Shown: positions 9,193 to 21,697, counted from the stretch's first letter. The stretch: 64,000 nt of DNA from Pseudomonas oryzicola (GCF_014269185.2 NZ_JABWRZ020000001.1:1885001-1949000), one strand, 5' to 3'. Notes: generated by a model not told the origin, from the letters alone. Made by a program: numbers and translations.

Positions 9193-11645
9193 GGTGACTT
9201 ACTCCCAGGCAAGGACGCTTGATGGGTGGGCGCACCCGCTGCCGGCGGCAGGCGGGTCAGGCGCAGGGCATTGAGCACCACCACCAGCGAGCTGAGCGAC
9301 ATGCCGATGGCCGCCCACACCGGGGTGATCCAGCCGAGCGCGGCGAACGGCAGCATGAGGCCATTATACAGGGTCGCCCACGACAGGTTCTCGAGGATGT
9401 TGCGGCGGGTGCGGCGGGCCAGCTCGAAGGCCTGTACCAGCGCCGGCAGGCGGTTGGACAGCAGTACGGCATCGGCGCTGGTCTTGGCCAGGTCCGTGGC
9501 GCTGCCCATGGCGATGCTGATGTCGGCGGCTGCCAGCACCGGCACATCGTTGACCCCGTCGCCCAGCATCAGCACCTTGCGCCCGGCTGCCTGCAACGCC
9601 TTCAGCTGGTCCAGTTTGTCGTCCGGGCGCAGGCCGCCGATGGCCTGGTCGATGCCCAGTTGTGCGGCCACTTCGGCAACCATCGGCGAGCTGTCTCCGG
9701 ACAGCAGCAGCGTGCGCCAGCCGCGTGCCTTGCAAGCGGCCAGCAGGGCAGGGGCGTCATCGCGCAGGCGATCGTCCAGGCCGAACCAGGCCAGCGGCCC
9801 TTGGCGGTCGCCCAGCAGCAGCCACTGGCCGCGTGGCTCCGGCACAGCAGGGGGCTCTGCGCCGCTCAGGGCGCAGACGAAGGTGGCCTGGCCAATGCGC
9901 AGGCGCTGGCCTGCCACTTCGCCTTCCAGGCCCAGGCCCGGCACGCTCTGCACCTCGCCAGCCGGGCTGGCGCTGCGGCCGAAGGCGCGTGCGATGGGGT
10001 GTTCGGAGCGGTTTTCCAGGGCCGCAGCCAGGGCCAGGCAACGCTCGGCCGCCAGGTTGCCGAGCGGGCGGATGCTGCGCAAGGTCAGGCGGCCCTCGGT
10101 CAGCGTACCGGTCTTGTCGAAAATCACCGTGTCGATCTGGTTCAGGCCTTCCAGCACATGGCCGCGGGTGACCAGCAGGCCGAGCTTGTGCAAGGTGCCG
10201 GTGGCGGCGGTCAGGGCCGTGGGCGTGGCCAGGGACAGCGCGCAAGGGCAGGTCGCCACCAGCATGGCCAGCACGATCCAGAACGCTCGCGCCGGGTCCA
10301 GGTGCCACCACCACAGGCCGATGGCCAGGGCGGCCAGCAACGAGCACAGCAGGAACCATTGCGAGGCACGGTCGGCGATCTCGGCCAGGCGCGGTTTTTC
10401 CGTCTGCGCGCGCTCCAGCAGGCGAACGATGGCCGATAACCGCGAATCGGCACCCAGGGCCTCGACTTGCACGTTCAGGGTGCTTTCGACATTCAGCGTG
10501 CCGCCGGTGACACGATCGCCGGCGCGGCGTGGTTGCGGCAGGTATTCGCCGGTGAGCAACGATTCATCGACGCTGGAACGACCGTCGACGATGCAGCCGT
10601 CGGCAGGGATCACTGCGCCTGGCAGCACCTGAACCCGGTCGCCGCACTGCAGTTCGCTGAGCAGGATGCGCTCGCTGTGGCCGTGGGCATCCAGGCGCAG
10701 GCACGAAGCGGGCAGCAGGTTGACCAGCTGCGCAGTGGCCGCTGCCGTGCGCTCGCGGGCGCGGCGCTCCAGGTAGCGGCCGGTGAGCAGAAACAGGGCG
10801 AACATGCCCACGGTATCGAAGTACAGCTCGCCACCACCAGTGATCGCGGTCCAGATGCCGGCACCGAAGGCCAGGCCAATGGCCAGCGACACCGAAACGT
10901 CCATGGTCAGGTGACGGGTGCGCAGGTCGCGCGCGGCGCCCTTGAAGAAAGGCGCGCAGCTGTAGAAGACGATGGGGATGGTGAGAAACAGCGCCACCCA
11001 CCTGAGAATGGTGTGCAGCTCGGGCGACAGGTCGATATTGAATTCTGGCCAGGTGGCCATGGTCGCCATCATCGCCTGGAACCACAGCAGCCCGGCCACG
11101 CCGAGGCGGCGCAGGGCGCTGCGGTTCTCCCGCGCCAGCTGCTCGGCGGCCTGGTCGGGCTGGTAAGGATGGGCGGCGTAGCCGATCTGGCGCAGCTCGG
11201 CGAGCAAGCGCGACAGCGGCAGTTGCTGGTCGTCCCAGTTCAGCTGCAGCCGGTGGTTGGACAGGTTCAGGCGTGCCTCGGCGACGCCGGGCAGGTTGCG
11301 CAGGTGCTTCTCGATCAGCCAGCCGCAGGCAGCGCAGCTGATGCCTTCGACCAGCAGGGTGGCCTCGGCCAGCCCGGCCTGGTGGCGGACGAAGGCCTGC
11401 TGCACGTCGTTGCGATCGTACAGGGCCAGTTCGTCCTGCAGTTGCCGGGGCAATGCCTCGGGATTGGCGCTGGTGTCGCTGCGGTGCTGGTAATAGTGCT
11501 CCAGGCCACCGGCGACGATCGACTCGGCCACCGCCTGGCAGCCGGGGCAACAGAACTGCCGGGGCTCGCCCAGTACCACGGCGGTGAAGCGGCTGCCGGC
11601 GGGGACGGGCAGGGCGCAGTGGTAGCAGGGGGTGGGTTGGGTCAT
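9171..11645 (-). CDS. ccoI: Copper-transporting P1B-type ATPase of cbb3 assembly
   Basis: An 824-residue heavy-metal P-type ATPase. An N-terminal Cys-rich region (FCCPGC, residues 31-36) precedes a heavy-metal-associated domain with CAAC at 104-107. The CPC metal-transport motif is at residues 466-468 in a membrane helix, and the phosphorylated Asp of DKTGT is residue 510. GDGVNDVP forms the hinge. CcoI-type ATPases deliver copper for the haem-copper centre of CcoN rather than giving copper resistance. Start ATG at 11645 (MTQPTPCYHC); an ATG 21 bases upstream is possible. Confidence 0.94.
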   Translation of the reverse strand: MTQPTPCYHCALPVPAGSRFTAVVLGEPRQFCCPGCQAVAESIVAGGLEHYYQHRSDTSANPEALPRQLQDELALYDRNDVQQAFVRHQAGLAEATLLVEGISCAACGWLIEKHLRNLPGVAEARLNLSNHRLQLNWDDQQLPLSRLLAELRQIGYAAHPYQPDQAAEQLARENRSALRRLGVAGLLWFQAMMATMATWPEFNIDLSPELHTILRWVALFLTIPIVFYSCAPFFKGAARDLRTRHLTMDVSVSLAIGLAFGAGIWTAITGGGELYFDTVGMFALFLLTGRYLERRARERTAAATAQLVNLLPASCLRLDAHGHSERILLSELQCGDRVQVLPGAVIPADGCIVDGRSSVDESLLTGEYLPQPRRAGDRVTGGTLNVESTLNVQVEALGADSRLSAIVRLLERAQTEKPRLAEIADRASQWFLLCSLLAALAIGLWWWHLDPARAFWIVLAMLVATCPCALSLATPTALTAATGTLHKLGLLVTRGHVLEGLNQIDTVIFDKTGTLTEGRLTLRSIRPLGNLAAERCLALAAALENRSEHPIARAFGRSASPAGEVQSVPGLGLEGEVAGQRLRIGQATFVCALSGAEPPAVPEPRGQWLLLGDRQGPLAWFGLDDRLRDDAPALLAACKARGWRTLLLSGDSSPMVAEVAAQLGIDQAIGGLRPDDKLDQLKALQAAGRKVLMLGDGVNDVPVLAAADISIAMGSATDLAKTSADAVLLSNRLPALVQAFELARRTRRNILENLSWATLYNGLMLPFAALGWITPVWAAIGMSLSSLVVVLNALRLTRLPPAAGAPTHQASLPGSKSPCPPSMS

Positions 11646-11711
11646 GACATCATTTGCCTTACACAAATCGGCTGGTTGGGCACGGTGCCTGTGGGAGCGG
11701 CGGAGGTGCGT

Positions 11712-12236
11712 TTATTGGTGCTCGGCCCCCTGGAGCGCTTCATCACCCAGCTGCAAGGTCACACCATGCTCCACCTTTTCTTCCTCGAACAAGCGCCACA
11801 CCTGGCCACCTTCGCTACCCAGCACTTCAACGAAACGACGCCCGTCAACCTTGTCCTCCAGCTGCCCCACATAGCGCCCGGCCTCGACCCGGCTCAGCAG
11901 CACCTTGCGGTCTTTCTCCGGCTGGGTGGGCGAAATCAGGTTCAGTTCCAGGCTCTGCGGGTCGCTGTTGCCGGCCAGGCGTACATCGACTTCGCCGGTC
12001 AGCTCATCCAGGTGCACGCTGGCTTTCAGGCCCAGGTTCTGCGCCAGCAGTTCACGGTCCAGCGAGCGGTTGATGCCCTTGCCGGCCTCGTAGTAATTGT
12101 CGTTGACCAGGTTGTCCGGGTTGCGCACGGCGATGCTGACCATGCTCAGGCTCAGGCACACCGAGGTGGCCAGGATGCCGATGATGATCCAGGGCCAGAG
12201 GTGCTTGTACCAGGGGCTGGCGGCGGTGGCAGGCAT
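11712..12236 (-). CDS. ccoH: cbb3 oxidase assembly protein CcoH (FixH family)
   Basis: 174 residues: a short cytoplasmic start, one membrane anchor (WPWIIIGILATSVCLSLSMVSIA), then a periplasmic FixH domain. The NDNYYEAGKGIN segment after the anchor is the family hallmark. CcoH remains associated with the cbb3 complex during assembly in other bacteria. It starts 15 bases after the ccoG stop, in the same transcript. Confidence 0.93.
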   Translation of the reverse strand: MPATAASPWYKHLWPWIIIGILATSVCLSLSMVSIAVRNPDNLVNDNYYEAGKGINRSLDRELLAQNLGLKASVHLDELTGEVDVRLAGNSDPQSLELNLISPTQPEKDRKVLLSRVEAGRYVGQLEDKVDGRRFVEVLGSEGGQVWRLFEEEKVEHGVTLQLGDEALQGAEHQ

Positions 12237-12251
12237 TGTCGGTTATCTCTC

Positions 12252-13667
12252 TCAGCGGATCTGTGGGCCGATGAAGCGGCTCTTGGCTTCAACCTGGGCG
12301 TCGCTGTCATCGGCGCTCTTGAGGATGAAGGTGACTTCGTTGGTGGTCGATGGCAGTTTCTCGGGGGAAATCGACAGTTGCACCGGCAGGCTGACGATAT
12401 CGCCGGCCGCCACGCGGATCTCGCGCTGGCCTTCGAGCCTGAGGTCCGGCAGGCCGGCAGCGTCCAGCACGTAGACGTGGTCGCGCTGGTCCTTGTTCAT
12501 CACCTTCAGGCTGTACACGTTCTCGATCCGGCCCTGGGCGTTTTCGCGGTACAGCACGCGGTCCTTGCTGACGTCGAAGCCGACCAGCGAACGGGTGGCG
12601 AAGGCGGTGGCCAGGCCGATGATCATGACCACCAGTACCAGCGCATAGCCGATCAGGCGCGGGCGCAACAGGTGGGTCTTCTGCCCGGACAGGTTGTGTT
12701 CGGTGGTGTAGCTGATCAGCCCGCGCGGGTAGTTCATCTTGTCCATGATGTTGTCGCAGGCATCGATGCAGGCGGCGCAGCCGATGCACTCGATCTGCAG
12801 GCCGTCGCGGATGTCGATGCCGGTAGGGCAGACCTGTACGCACATGGTGCAGTCGATGCAGTCGCCCAGGCCCTGGGCCTTGTAGTCGAGGTCCTTCTTG
12901 CGCGGGCCGCGGGTTTCGCCACGGCGCGGGTCGTAGGACACGATCAGCGTGTCCTTGTCGAACATCACGCTCTGGAAGCGCGCATAGGGGCACATGTACA
13001 CGCACACCTGTTCGCGCAGCCAGCCGGCGTTGCCGTAGGTGGCGAGGGTGAAGAAACCGACCCAGAAGTAGGCCCAGCCGTCGGCCTGGCCAGTGAAGAA
13101 CTCGATGGCCAGTTCGCGAATCGGCGAGAAGTAACCGACGAAGGTCATGCCGGTGACAAAACCGATCAGCAGCCACAGGCTGTGCTTGGCGAACTTGCGC
13201 AGGAACTTGTTGCCGCTCATGGGCGCCTTGTCCAGCTTCATGCGCTGGTTGCGGTCGCCCTCGGTGACCTTTTCGCACCACATGAAGATCCAGGTCCAGA
13301 CACTTTGCGGGCAGGTGTAGCCACACCAGACGCGGCCGGCGAACACGGTGATGAAGAACAGGCCGAAGGCGGCGACGATGAGGATGCCCGAGAGCAGGAT
13401 GAAGTCCTGCGGCCAGATGGTGGCGCCGAAGATGTAGAACTTGCGCTCGGGCAGGTTCCACCATACGGCCTGGTGGCCACCCCAGTTCAGCCAGACGGTA
13501 CCGAAGTACAGCAGGAACAGTACGGCACCGCCGGCCATGCGCAGGCGCCGGAACAGGCCGGTGAAGGCGCGGGTGTAGATCTTTTCCCGGGAGGCGTAGA
13601 GGTCGACGGAGTCCTTGCCCTTGTTGGCAGGCGGGGTGACGTCATGTACCGGAATTTGCTTGCTCAT
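12252..13667 (-). CDS. ccoG: Cytochrome c oxidase accessory protein CcoG
   Basis: A 471-residue membrane iron-sulfur protein. About five membrane helices are followed by two ferredoxin-type clusters (CIDCTMCVQVCP, then CIGCAACIDACD) and a C-terminal periplasmic Ig-like domain. CcoG proteins have been reported to reduce copper for cbb3 assembly. Two ATG codons abut (13670 and 13667); MSKQIPVHDVTPP is used as in homologues. A near-match ANR box lies about 180 bases upstream. Confidence 0.94.
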   Translation of the reverse strand: MSKQIPVHDVTPPANKGKDSVDLYASREKIYTRAFTGLFRRLRMAGGAVLFLLYFGTVWLNWGGHQAVWWNLPERKFYIFGATIWPQDFILLSGILIVAAFGLFFITVFAGRVWCGYTCPQSVWTWIFMWCEKVTEGDRNQRMKLDKAPMSGNKFLRKFAKHSLWLLIGFVTGMTFVGYFSPIRELAIEFFTGQADGWAYFWVGFFTLATYGNAGWLREQVCVYMCPYARFQSVMFDKDTLIVSYDPRRGETRGPRKKDLDYKAQGLGDCIDCTMCVQVCPTGIDIRDGLQIECIGCAACIDACDNIMDKMNYPRGLISYTTEHNLSGQKTHLLRPRLIGYALVLVVMIIGLATAFATRSLVGFDVSKDRVLYRENAQGRIENVYSLKVMNKDQRDHVYVLDAAGLPDLRLEGQREIRVAAGDIVSLPVQLSISPEKLPSTTNEVTFILKSADDSDAQVEAKSRFIGPQIR

Positions 13668-13842
13668 CATCAAGTCCCACGGCAGTGGAAAAACGCCGCG
13701 GCCAGTGCGTGCCGGCCGCAGTCTGGCGCAATCTGCTAGCGCTCTGCGGCCCATGATACGCCGCTGATGGCAGTATGGGGTCGCACTGCGACCTTTAGTC
13801 GCGTTGGGTTCGTGGTATGAATCGTGTTATGGCGGGTGTCAA

Positions 13843-13856
13843 TTGATCCAGGTCAT
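13843..13856 (-). promoter_or_regulatory. Probable ANR box upstream of ccoGHIS
   Basis: On the + strand TTGAT-CCAG-GTCAT differs from TTGAT-N4-GTCAA only in the last base. It sits between ccoP1 and ccoG, where a promoter for the assembly genes is expected. Weaker than the hemN and cco2 boxes. Confidence 0.5.
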
Positions 13857-13871
13857 CTGGTGTTGCTTTTG

Positions 13872-13949
13872 CTGGCCTCATCGCGGATGAATCCGCTCCT
13901 ACAGGAACCGCATGTGTGTGTAGGAGCGGATTTATCCGCGAGAGGCCAG
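13872..13949. repeat. Inverted REP pair (TGTAGGAGCGGAT class) between ccoG and ccoP1
   Basis: CTGGCCTCATCGCGGATGAA... (13872-13903) and its near-perfect reverse complement at 13919-13949 frame a short loop. It ends 7 bases beyond the ccoP1 stop and probably forms the 3' end of the cco1 transcript. Confidence 0.85.
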
Positions 13950-13956
13950 GCCTGCC

Positions 13957-14937
13957 TTACTCGGCCTGCTGGGCCGGTTCGGGCTGCTGCGACAGGCTAT
14001 ACACATAAGCCGCCAGCAAGTGCACCTTGTCGTTACCCTGCAGCTGCTGCTGGGCCGGCATCTGCCCCTGGCGGCCATAGCGGATGGTCTGCTGCAACTG
14101 AGCGAAGCTCGAGCCGTAGATGAATGCCTGCGGGTGGGTCAGGTTCGGCGCGCCCATGGCTGGCGTGCCCTTGCCTTCAGGGCCATGGCAGGCCACGCAG
14201 TTGGCGGCGAAGATCTTCTGCCCGTTCTCGGCGTCGGCCTTCACGCCTTCCGGCAGCGTACGGCCATCGAGCTTGGTGATGACGAATGCGGCCACATCGG
14301 CCACGCCCTGCTCGCCGATCACTTCGGCCCAGGCCGGCATCACGCCATGACGGCCGCCCATGATGGTGGTCTTGATGGTGTCCGGCTCGCCGCCCCAGCG
14401 CCAGTCGTTATCGGTCAGGTTGGGGAAGCCATAGGCACCCTTGGCGTCGGAGCCGTGGCACACCGAGCAGTTGGAGGCGAACAGTCGTGCGCCCATTTTC
14501 AGCGCCTGTGGGTCCTTGGCCACTTCCTCGATGGGCATGGCCGCGAACTTGGCGAAGATCGGCCCGAAGCGGGCGTCGGCCTTGGCCATTTCCTTTTCCC
14601 ATTCGTGCACGCCTGTCCAGCCCGCCTGGCCGTTGGAAAACTCGGTCTGTTTATCGTTGTCCAGGTACGAGTAGCCCGGCAGCACGCCTTTCCAGTTGCC
14701 CAGGCCGGGGTACAGCACCAGGTAGCCCAGGGCGAAGACGATGGTGCCGACGAACAGCCAGAACCACCATTTTGGCAGTGGGTTGTCGTATTCCTCGATG
14801 CCATCGAAGGCATGCCCGACGGTTTCGTCGGTAACCTCTTCGCGCTGGCCCTTGCGGGTCGACAGCAGCAGCCAGGTCAACGAGAAGATGGTGCCCAGGG
14901 TCAGGACGGTAACGTACAGACTCCAGAAGGTTGTCAT
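13957..14937 (-). CDS. ccoP1: cbb3 oxidase subunit III, dihaem cytochrome c (cco1)
   Basis: A 326-residue membrane-anchored dihaem cytochrome that passes electrons towards the CcoNO core. Two N-terminal membrane helices are separated by [10 protein letters not shown], the conserved CcoP motif. The haem sites are CSVCH (157-161) and CVACH (247-251). Compared with CcoP2 it has about 13 extra residues around position 90-105 ([15 protein letters not shown]). Its ATG overlaps the ccoQ1 stop by 4 bases. Last gene of ccoN1O1Q1P1. Confidence 0.95.
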   Translation of the reverse strand: MTTFWSLYVTVLTLGTIFSLTWLLLSTRKGQREEVTDETVGHAFDGIEEYDNPLPKWWFWLFVGTIVFALGYLVLYPGLGNWKGVLPGYSYLDNDKQTEFSNGQAGWTGVHEWEKEMAKADARFGPIFAKFAAMPIEEVAKDPQALKMGARLFASNCSVCHGSDAKGAYGFPNLTDNDWRWGGEPDTIKTTIMGGRHGVMPAWAEVIGEQGVADVAAFVITKLDGRTLPEGVKADAENGQKIFAANCVACHGPEGKGTPAMGAPNLTHPQAFIYGSSFAQLQQTIRYGRQGQMPAQQQLQGNDKVHLLAAYVYSLSQQPEPAQQAE

Positions 14938-15131
14938 TGTTGTTTGCTCCCAGAAGCTTTTGCGTGCTCTTGCTCGACGTGGCGGCAGGCGGTGGGGTCA
15001 TCCGCGAAGGGCAGTTGGGTCGCTTCGTCGAAGTCCTTTTTCCGCCGTGGGCTGAACACCCACAGTGCCAGGCCCACGAACGCCACCATCACCACGACGG
15101 TGCCCAGGCCGCGAATCATCCCGATATCCAT
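14934..15131 (-). CDS. ccoQ1: cbb3 oxidase subunit IV (small membrane subunit, cco1)
   Basis: 65 residues with a single membrane helix after [10 protein letters not shown] and a charged tail ([19 protein letters not shown]), typical of CcoQ, which stabilises CcoP in the complex. It starts 5 bases after the ccoO1 stop and overlaps ccoP1 by 4 bases (ATGA). Confidence 0.93.
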   Translation of the reverse strand: MDIGMIRGLGTVVVMVAFVGLALWVFSPRRKKDFDEATQLPFADDPTACRHVEQEHAKASGSKQQ

Positions 15132-15136
15132 CAGCC

Positions 15137-15744
15137 TCACCGTTTGCTCTTGATGATGGTGCCAAGACCCTGCAGGTACGCGACGATGGCGTCCATTTCG
15201 GTCTTGCCCTTGACCGCGTCGCTGGCCCCGGCGATGTCGGCGTCGGTGTAAGGCACGCCGAGGGTGCGCAGCACTTCCATCTTCTTCGCGGTGTCCTTGC
15301 CGTCGAGCTTGTGCTCGACCAGCCACGGGTAGGACGGCATCTTCGATTCAGGTACCACGTTGCGCGGGTTGTACAGGTGCGCCCGGTGCCAGTCATCCGA
15401 GTAGCGGCCACCGACCCGGGCCAGGTCCGGCCCGGTACGCTTGGAACCCCACAGGAACGGGTGGTCCCACACGCTTTCGCCGGCCACCGAGTAGTGGCCG
15501 TAGCGCTCGGTTTCGGCGCGGAACGGGCGGATCATCTGCGAGTGGCAACCCACGCAGCCTTCGCGGATGTAGATGTCGCGGCCTTCAAGCTCCAGCGCGG
15601 TGCGCGGCTTCATGCCTTCCACGGGTTTGTTGGTGACGTCCTGGAAAAACAGCGGGACGATCTGGGTCAGGCCACCGATACTGACGGCGATGACCATGAA
15701 GAAGGCCAGCAGGCCTATGTTCTTCTCGACGGCTTCATGCTTCA

Positions 15745-15745
<1 letters not shown>
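15137..15745 (-). CDS. ccoO1: cbb3 oxidase subunit II, monohaem cytochrome c (cco1)
   Basis: 202 residues with one N-terminal membrane helix and a single haem c site CVGCH (64-68), then [15 protein letters not shown], invariant in CcoO. Its ATG shares a base with the ccoN1 stop codon, indicating coupled translation. The nucleotide sequence is nearly identical to ccoO2 over long stretches. Confidence 0.96.
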
Positions 15746-17187
<1,442 letters not shown>

Positions 17188-17336
17188 TGCTAAGGTTCCA
17201 CGGTTTTGATGTTCTTGTTGGTCGAAAATCGGCGCCAGTATTGATAACCACCGGGGTTACCGCAACGCAACTTTGGTACGCCGACCCGTGCCCGAGCCCG
17301 TCAACTGATGTCCCGCAGTAATCGGACCTGATCGAT

Positions 17337-17366
17337 TGTACACAAATAAATATTTGTAATGTGTAC
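17337..17366 (-). promoter_or_regulatory. AT-rich palindrome / probable promoter region of cco1
   Basis: ACAAATA-AA-TATTTGT (17342-17357) is a perfect inverted repeat within GTAC...GTAC flanks, overlapping a minus-strand TACAAT. It is the most AT-rich spot in a GC-rich region and lies about 150 bases before ccoN1. It could be an operator or simply the promoter. Confidence 0.4.
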
Positions 17367-17570
17367 CGTTTTTCATATTTTTCTGATCGATCGGTCAGGC
17401 TTTTGTCGGGGCGGCGACAGGCCATGCGCCGCGTCTGCTCCGGTGCTTTCGCAGCGAAGCCCACTGAGGCAACAAGCTTAGTTCTGTTCGGAGGGGGTGC
17501 AAGGGGAGGGGTAGGGCTGGCAGGGTGCCGGGGAACGCAGCTGGAGGGTTTGATTTTTGCGGGGAGGCAG

Positions 17571-17715
17571 ATATCGAGCGCCGCCCGCGCGGCGCATCGC
17601 GGATGAATCCGCTCCTACAGCCATGGCAGGCGACCATGGCACAACAGGTTCGGCACGTTGCAACTGTAGGAGCGGATTCATCCGCGATGCGCCGCGCGGG
17701 CGGCCCTCGATCTCA
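17571..17715. repeat. Long inverted REP pair between ccoN1 promoter and ccoP2
   Basis: Left arm 17571-17620 and right arm 17664-17715 are reverse complements with few mismatches over about 50 bases. They include GCGCATCGCGGATGAATCC and the GGAGCGGATTCATCCGCGA core. The arms extend past the REP core into CGCCCGCGCGGCG, as in the 25405-25659 element. It likely bounds the cco2 transcript. Confidence 0.88.
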
Positions 17716-17741
17716 CAGGCGCCGAATTTCTCTCGGCGAAC

Positions 17742-18683
17742 TCACTTGGCAGTCACGGTTTCGCCAGCTGCATCCTGCGACAGGCTATACACATAGGCCG
17801 CCAGCAGGTGCACCTTGTCGTTGCCCTGGATCTCTGCCTGCGCCGGCATCTGACCCTGGCGACCATAACGAATGGTCTGCTGCAACTGGGCAAAGCTCGA
17901 ACCATAGATGAACGCCTGCGGGTGGGTCAGGTTTGGCGCGCCCATGGCCGGGGTACCCTGGCCTTCAGGCCCGTGGCAAGCCACGCAATTGGCGGCGAAG
18001 ATAGCCTTGCCTTTGGCAGCGTCGGCCTTGACCCCTTCTGGCAGGCTGCGGTGACCGAGGTCGGTCAGCACGAACGCAGCCACATCCGCCACGCCCTGCT
18101 CGCCGATCACTTCGGCCCAGGCCGGCATCACGCCGTGGCGGCCGTTCATGATCGTAGCCTTGATGGTTTCCGCGTCGCCACCCCAGCGCCAGTCCCGGTC
18201 GGTGAGGTTGGGGAAGCCATAGGCACCCTTGGCGTCGGAGCCGTGGCACACCGAACAGTTGGAAGCGAACAGGCGGCTGCCCATTTTCAGGGCCTGTGGG
18301 TCCCTGGCGACTTCTTCCACGGGCATGGCGGCGTATTTGGCGAAGATCGGGCCGAATTTGGCGTCGGCCTTGGCCATTTCCTTCTGCCACTCGTTGGCAC
18401 CGGTCCAGCCATTCTCGTAACCCGGCAGGATGCCCTTCCAGTTGCCCAGGCCCGGATAGAGGATCAGGTAGCCGACCGAGAACACCAGGGTGCCGACGAA
18501 CAGCCAGAACCACCACTTGGGCAGCGGGTTGTCGTACTCTTCGATGCCGTCGAAGCTGTGGCCCATGGTCTGGTCCGTGGTGCTGTTGCTCTGCCCCTTG
18601 CGGGTGCCAAGCAACAGCCAGGTCAGGCCGATCAGGCTGCCGATGGTCAGTACGCTGATGTAGGTACTCCAGAAGGTGGTCAT
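17742..18683 (-). CDS. ccoP2: cbb3 oxidase subunit III, dihaem cytochrome c (cco2)
   Basis: 313 residues, same design as CcoP1: two N-terminal helices around [10 protein letters not shown], haem sites CSVCH (143-147) and CVACH, and a C-terminal end rich in Ala. It lacks the ~13-residue insertion of CcoP1 after residue 90. Its ATG overlaps ccoQ2 by 4 bases. Confidence 0.95.
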   Translation of the reverse strand: MTTFWSTYISVLTIGSLIGLTWLLLGTRKGQSNSTTDQTMGHSFDGIEEYDNPLPKWWFWLFVGTLVFSVGYLILYPGLGNWKGILPGYENGWTGANEWQKEMAKADAKFGPIFAKYAAMPVEEVARDPQALKMGSRLFASNCSVCHGSDAKGAYGFPNLTDRDWRWGGDAETIKATIMNGRHGVMPAWAEVIGEQGVADVAAFVLTDLGHRSLPEGVKADAAKGKAIFAANCVACHGPEGQGTPAMGAPNLTHPQAFIYGSSFAQLQQTIRYGRQGQMPAQAEIQGNDKVHLLAAYVYSLSQDAAGETVTAK

Positions 18684-18871
18684 TGCCCATTGCTCCTTAC
18701 AGCAGGTTCCTGCCCGGCAGGGGGCAGGCGGTCGTCGACGAAGGGCAGCAGCCGCGCTTCGGCGAAATCACGGTCGCGGCGGTGGTTGAATACCCACAGG
18801 GTGAGGCCGATGAAGGCGACCATCACCACCAGGGTACCGAGGCCGCGGATCATGCCGATGTCCATTTCCAT
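18680..18871 (-). CDS. ccoQ2: cbb3 oxidase subunit IV (cco2)
   Basis: 63 residues: [12 protein letters not shown], one membrane helix, then [19 protein letters not shown]. Close to CcoQ1 in the helix but different in the tail. It overlaps ccoP2 by 4 bases and starts 5 bases after ccoO2. ATG at 18871; an internal ATG 6 bases later would match the CcoQ1 start. Confidence 0.92.
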   Translation of the reverse strand: MEMDIGMIRGLGTLVVMVAFIGLTLWVFNHRRDRDFAEARLLPFVDDRLPPAGQEPAVRSNGQ

Positions 18872-18876
18872 CGCAC

Positions 18877-19485
18877 TCACCTCTTGTTCTTGATCGCGGT
18901 GCCGAGCACCTGCAGGTAGGCGACCAGGGCGTCCATCTCGGTCTTGCCCTTGACCGCATCGCGGGCCCCGGCGATGTCGTCGTCGCTGTACGGCACGCCG
19001 AGGGTGCGCAGGGTGCGCATCTTGGTGTCGGTGTGGCTGTTGTCGACCGGCTGCGCCACCAGCCACGGGTACGAAGGCATCTTCGACTCCGGCACCACGT
19101 TGCGCGGGTTGTACAGGTGCGCGCGGTGCCAGTCGTCCGAGTAGCGGCCGCCGACCCGGGCCAGGTCCGGCCCGGTACGCTTTGAGCCCCACAGGAACGG
19201 GTGGTCCCACACACTTTCGCCGGCTACCGAGTAGTGGCCGTAGCGCTCGGTCTCGGCGCGGAACGGGCGGATCATCTGCGAGTGGCAGCCCACGCAGCCT
19301 TCGCGGATGTAGATGTCGCGGCCTTCCAGCTGCAGCGCGGTGTAGGGCTTCATGCCTTCCACCGGCTTGTTGGTGACGTCCTGGAAGAACAGCGGGACGA
19401 TCTGGGTCAGGCCGCCGATACTGACGGCGAACACCATCAGCAGGGCCAGCAGGCCGACGTTTTTCTCGATGACTTCATGTTTCAT
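18877..19485 (-). CDS. ccoO2: cbb3 oxidase subunit II, monohaem cytochrome c (cco2)
   Basis: 202 residues with one membrane anchor and haem site CVGCH, followed by the invariant [15 protein letters not shown]. The start at 19485 has a GAGGAG ribosome-binding site 6-11 bases upstream; a longer in-frame start would overlap ccoN2. It begins 13 bases after the ccoN2 stop. Confidence 0.95.
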   Translation of the reverse strand: MKHEVIEKNVGLLALLMVFAVSIGGLTQIVPLFFQDVTNKPVEGMKPYTALQLEGRDIYIREGCVGCHSQMIRPFRAETERYGHYSVAGESVWDHPFLWGSKRTGPDLARVGGRYSDDWHRAHLYNPRNVVPESKMPSYPWLVAQPVDNSHTDTKMRTLRTLGVPYSDDDIAGARDAVKGKTEMDALVAYLQVLGTAIKNKR

Positions 19486-19498
19486 CAGGCAGGTCTCC

Positions 19499-20923
<1,425 letters not shown>

Positions 20924-20973
20924 GTATGGGTTCCCATCCACGGTTATTTGGCAGGCTTTACAGCGAGGCAAGC

Positions 20974-21666
20974 ATGATTAATGGGCAAAGTGCCGGTATT
21001 GACGGGGATCAATGGGCGAAGGTCGGAAATGTCCCAGGCTTGCGCTGCGATCCTCCGCAGGTGCAAGGCAACGACGGCCACAAGGGCTGCCTGATCCTGG
21101 CCCACGGCGCAGGTGCTCCGATGGACAGCGGGTTCATGGAGGAAATCGCGCGAAGGCTCGCGGCGCTTGGGGTAGCGGTGGTGCGCTTCGAATTCCCGTA
21201 CATGGCCGAGCGCAGGGCAGGGGGTGGCAAGCGGCCGCCGAACCCGCAGAAGGTGCTACTCGAATGCTGGCGCGAGGTGTACCGGCAGGTGCGACCTTTG
21301 GTCACGGGCAAGTTGGCCGTGGGTGGCAAGTCCATGGGCGGGCGCATGGCCAGCCTGGTGGCCGACGCGTTGGGGGTGGATGCGCTGGTATGCCTGGGCT
21401 ACCCGTTCCATGCGGTGGGCAAGCCGGAAAAGCCACGGGTGGAGCACTTGGCCGAACTGAAGACGCCGACGTTGATCGTACAGGGTGAGCGGGATGCACT
21501 GGGCAATCGCGAGACGGTGGCTGGCTATGTGCTGTCGCCGGCCATCGAGGTGAGCTGGCTAGTGGCGGGGGACCATGACCTGAAGCCGCTGAAGGCCTCG
21601 GGCTTCAGCCATGAGCAGCATTTGCAGGCGGCGGCCGAAAAGGTTGCAGCGTTTCTGGCGCGATAG
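20974..21666 (+). CDS. Alpha/beta-fold hydrolase (KANL3/Tex30 type)
   Basis: 230 residues. [17 protein letters not shown] is the oxyanion segment and [16 protein letters not shown] holds the nucleophile Ser in the G-x-S-x-G-type elbow (GKSMG). The late GDHDL supplies a likely catalytic His. This family of small cytoplasmic hydrolases has no settled substrate. The start at 20974 is preceded by GAGG 6 bases upstream. It is divergent from ccoN2, and the cco2 ANR box falls about nine codons into the gene. A REP-type hairpin follows the stop. Confidence 0.8.
   Translation: MINGQSAGIDGDQWAKVGNVPGLRCDPPQVQGNDGHKGCLILAHGAGAPMDSGFMEEIARRLAALGVAVVRFEFPYMAERRAGGGKRPPNPQKVLLECWREVYRQVRPLVTGKLAVGGKSMGGRMASLVADALGVDALVCLGYPFHAVGKPEKPRVEHLAELKTPTLIVQGERDALGNRETVAGYVLSPAIEVSWLVAGDHDLKPLKASGFSHEQHLQAAAEKVAAFLAR
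20999..21012 (-). promoter_or_regulatory. ANR box upstream of the cco2 operon
   Basis: Read on the minus strand: TTGAT-CCCC-GTCAA, a full match to the ANR consensus. It lies inside the first codons of the divergent hydrolase gene. Confidence 0.85.
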
Positions 21667-21675
21667 CGCCGGGGT

Positions 21676-21697
21676 CTTCGCGGGCAAGCCCGCGAAG
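21676..21697. repeat. REP-type hairpin between convergent hydrolase and ppnP
   Basis: CTTCGCGGG-CAAG-CCCGCGAAG is a perfect 9-bp stem with a 4-base loop. It can serve both converging transcripts. Confidence 0.75.

Larger units (their letters stand above)
17188..17741. other. 554-base intergenic region between the two cbb3 operons
   Basis: On the ccoN1 side it holds an AT-rich palindrome (17342-17357) with a possible -10 TACAAT (17335-17340, minus strand). On the ccoP2 side it holds a long inverted REP pair (17571-17715). Between about 17400 and 17560 I see no gene: a short minus-strand frame has no ribosome-binding site or family features. Confidence 0.6.

Noticed and set aside
10467..13739. 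A 1090-codon open frame on the + strand across ccoI, ccoH and ccoG
   Set aside because: Antisense to three genes with clear motifs. Its translation is His/Gln/Ala-rich with no domain.
17240..17345. TTGAT sequences upstream of ccoN1 as ANR boxes
   Set aside because: None has a partner ATCAA or GTCAA four bases away, unlike the boxes at 8245 and 20999.
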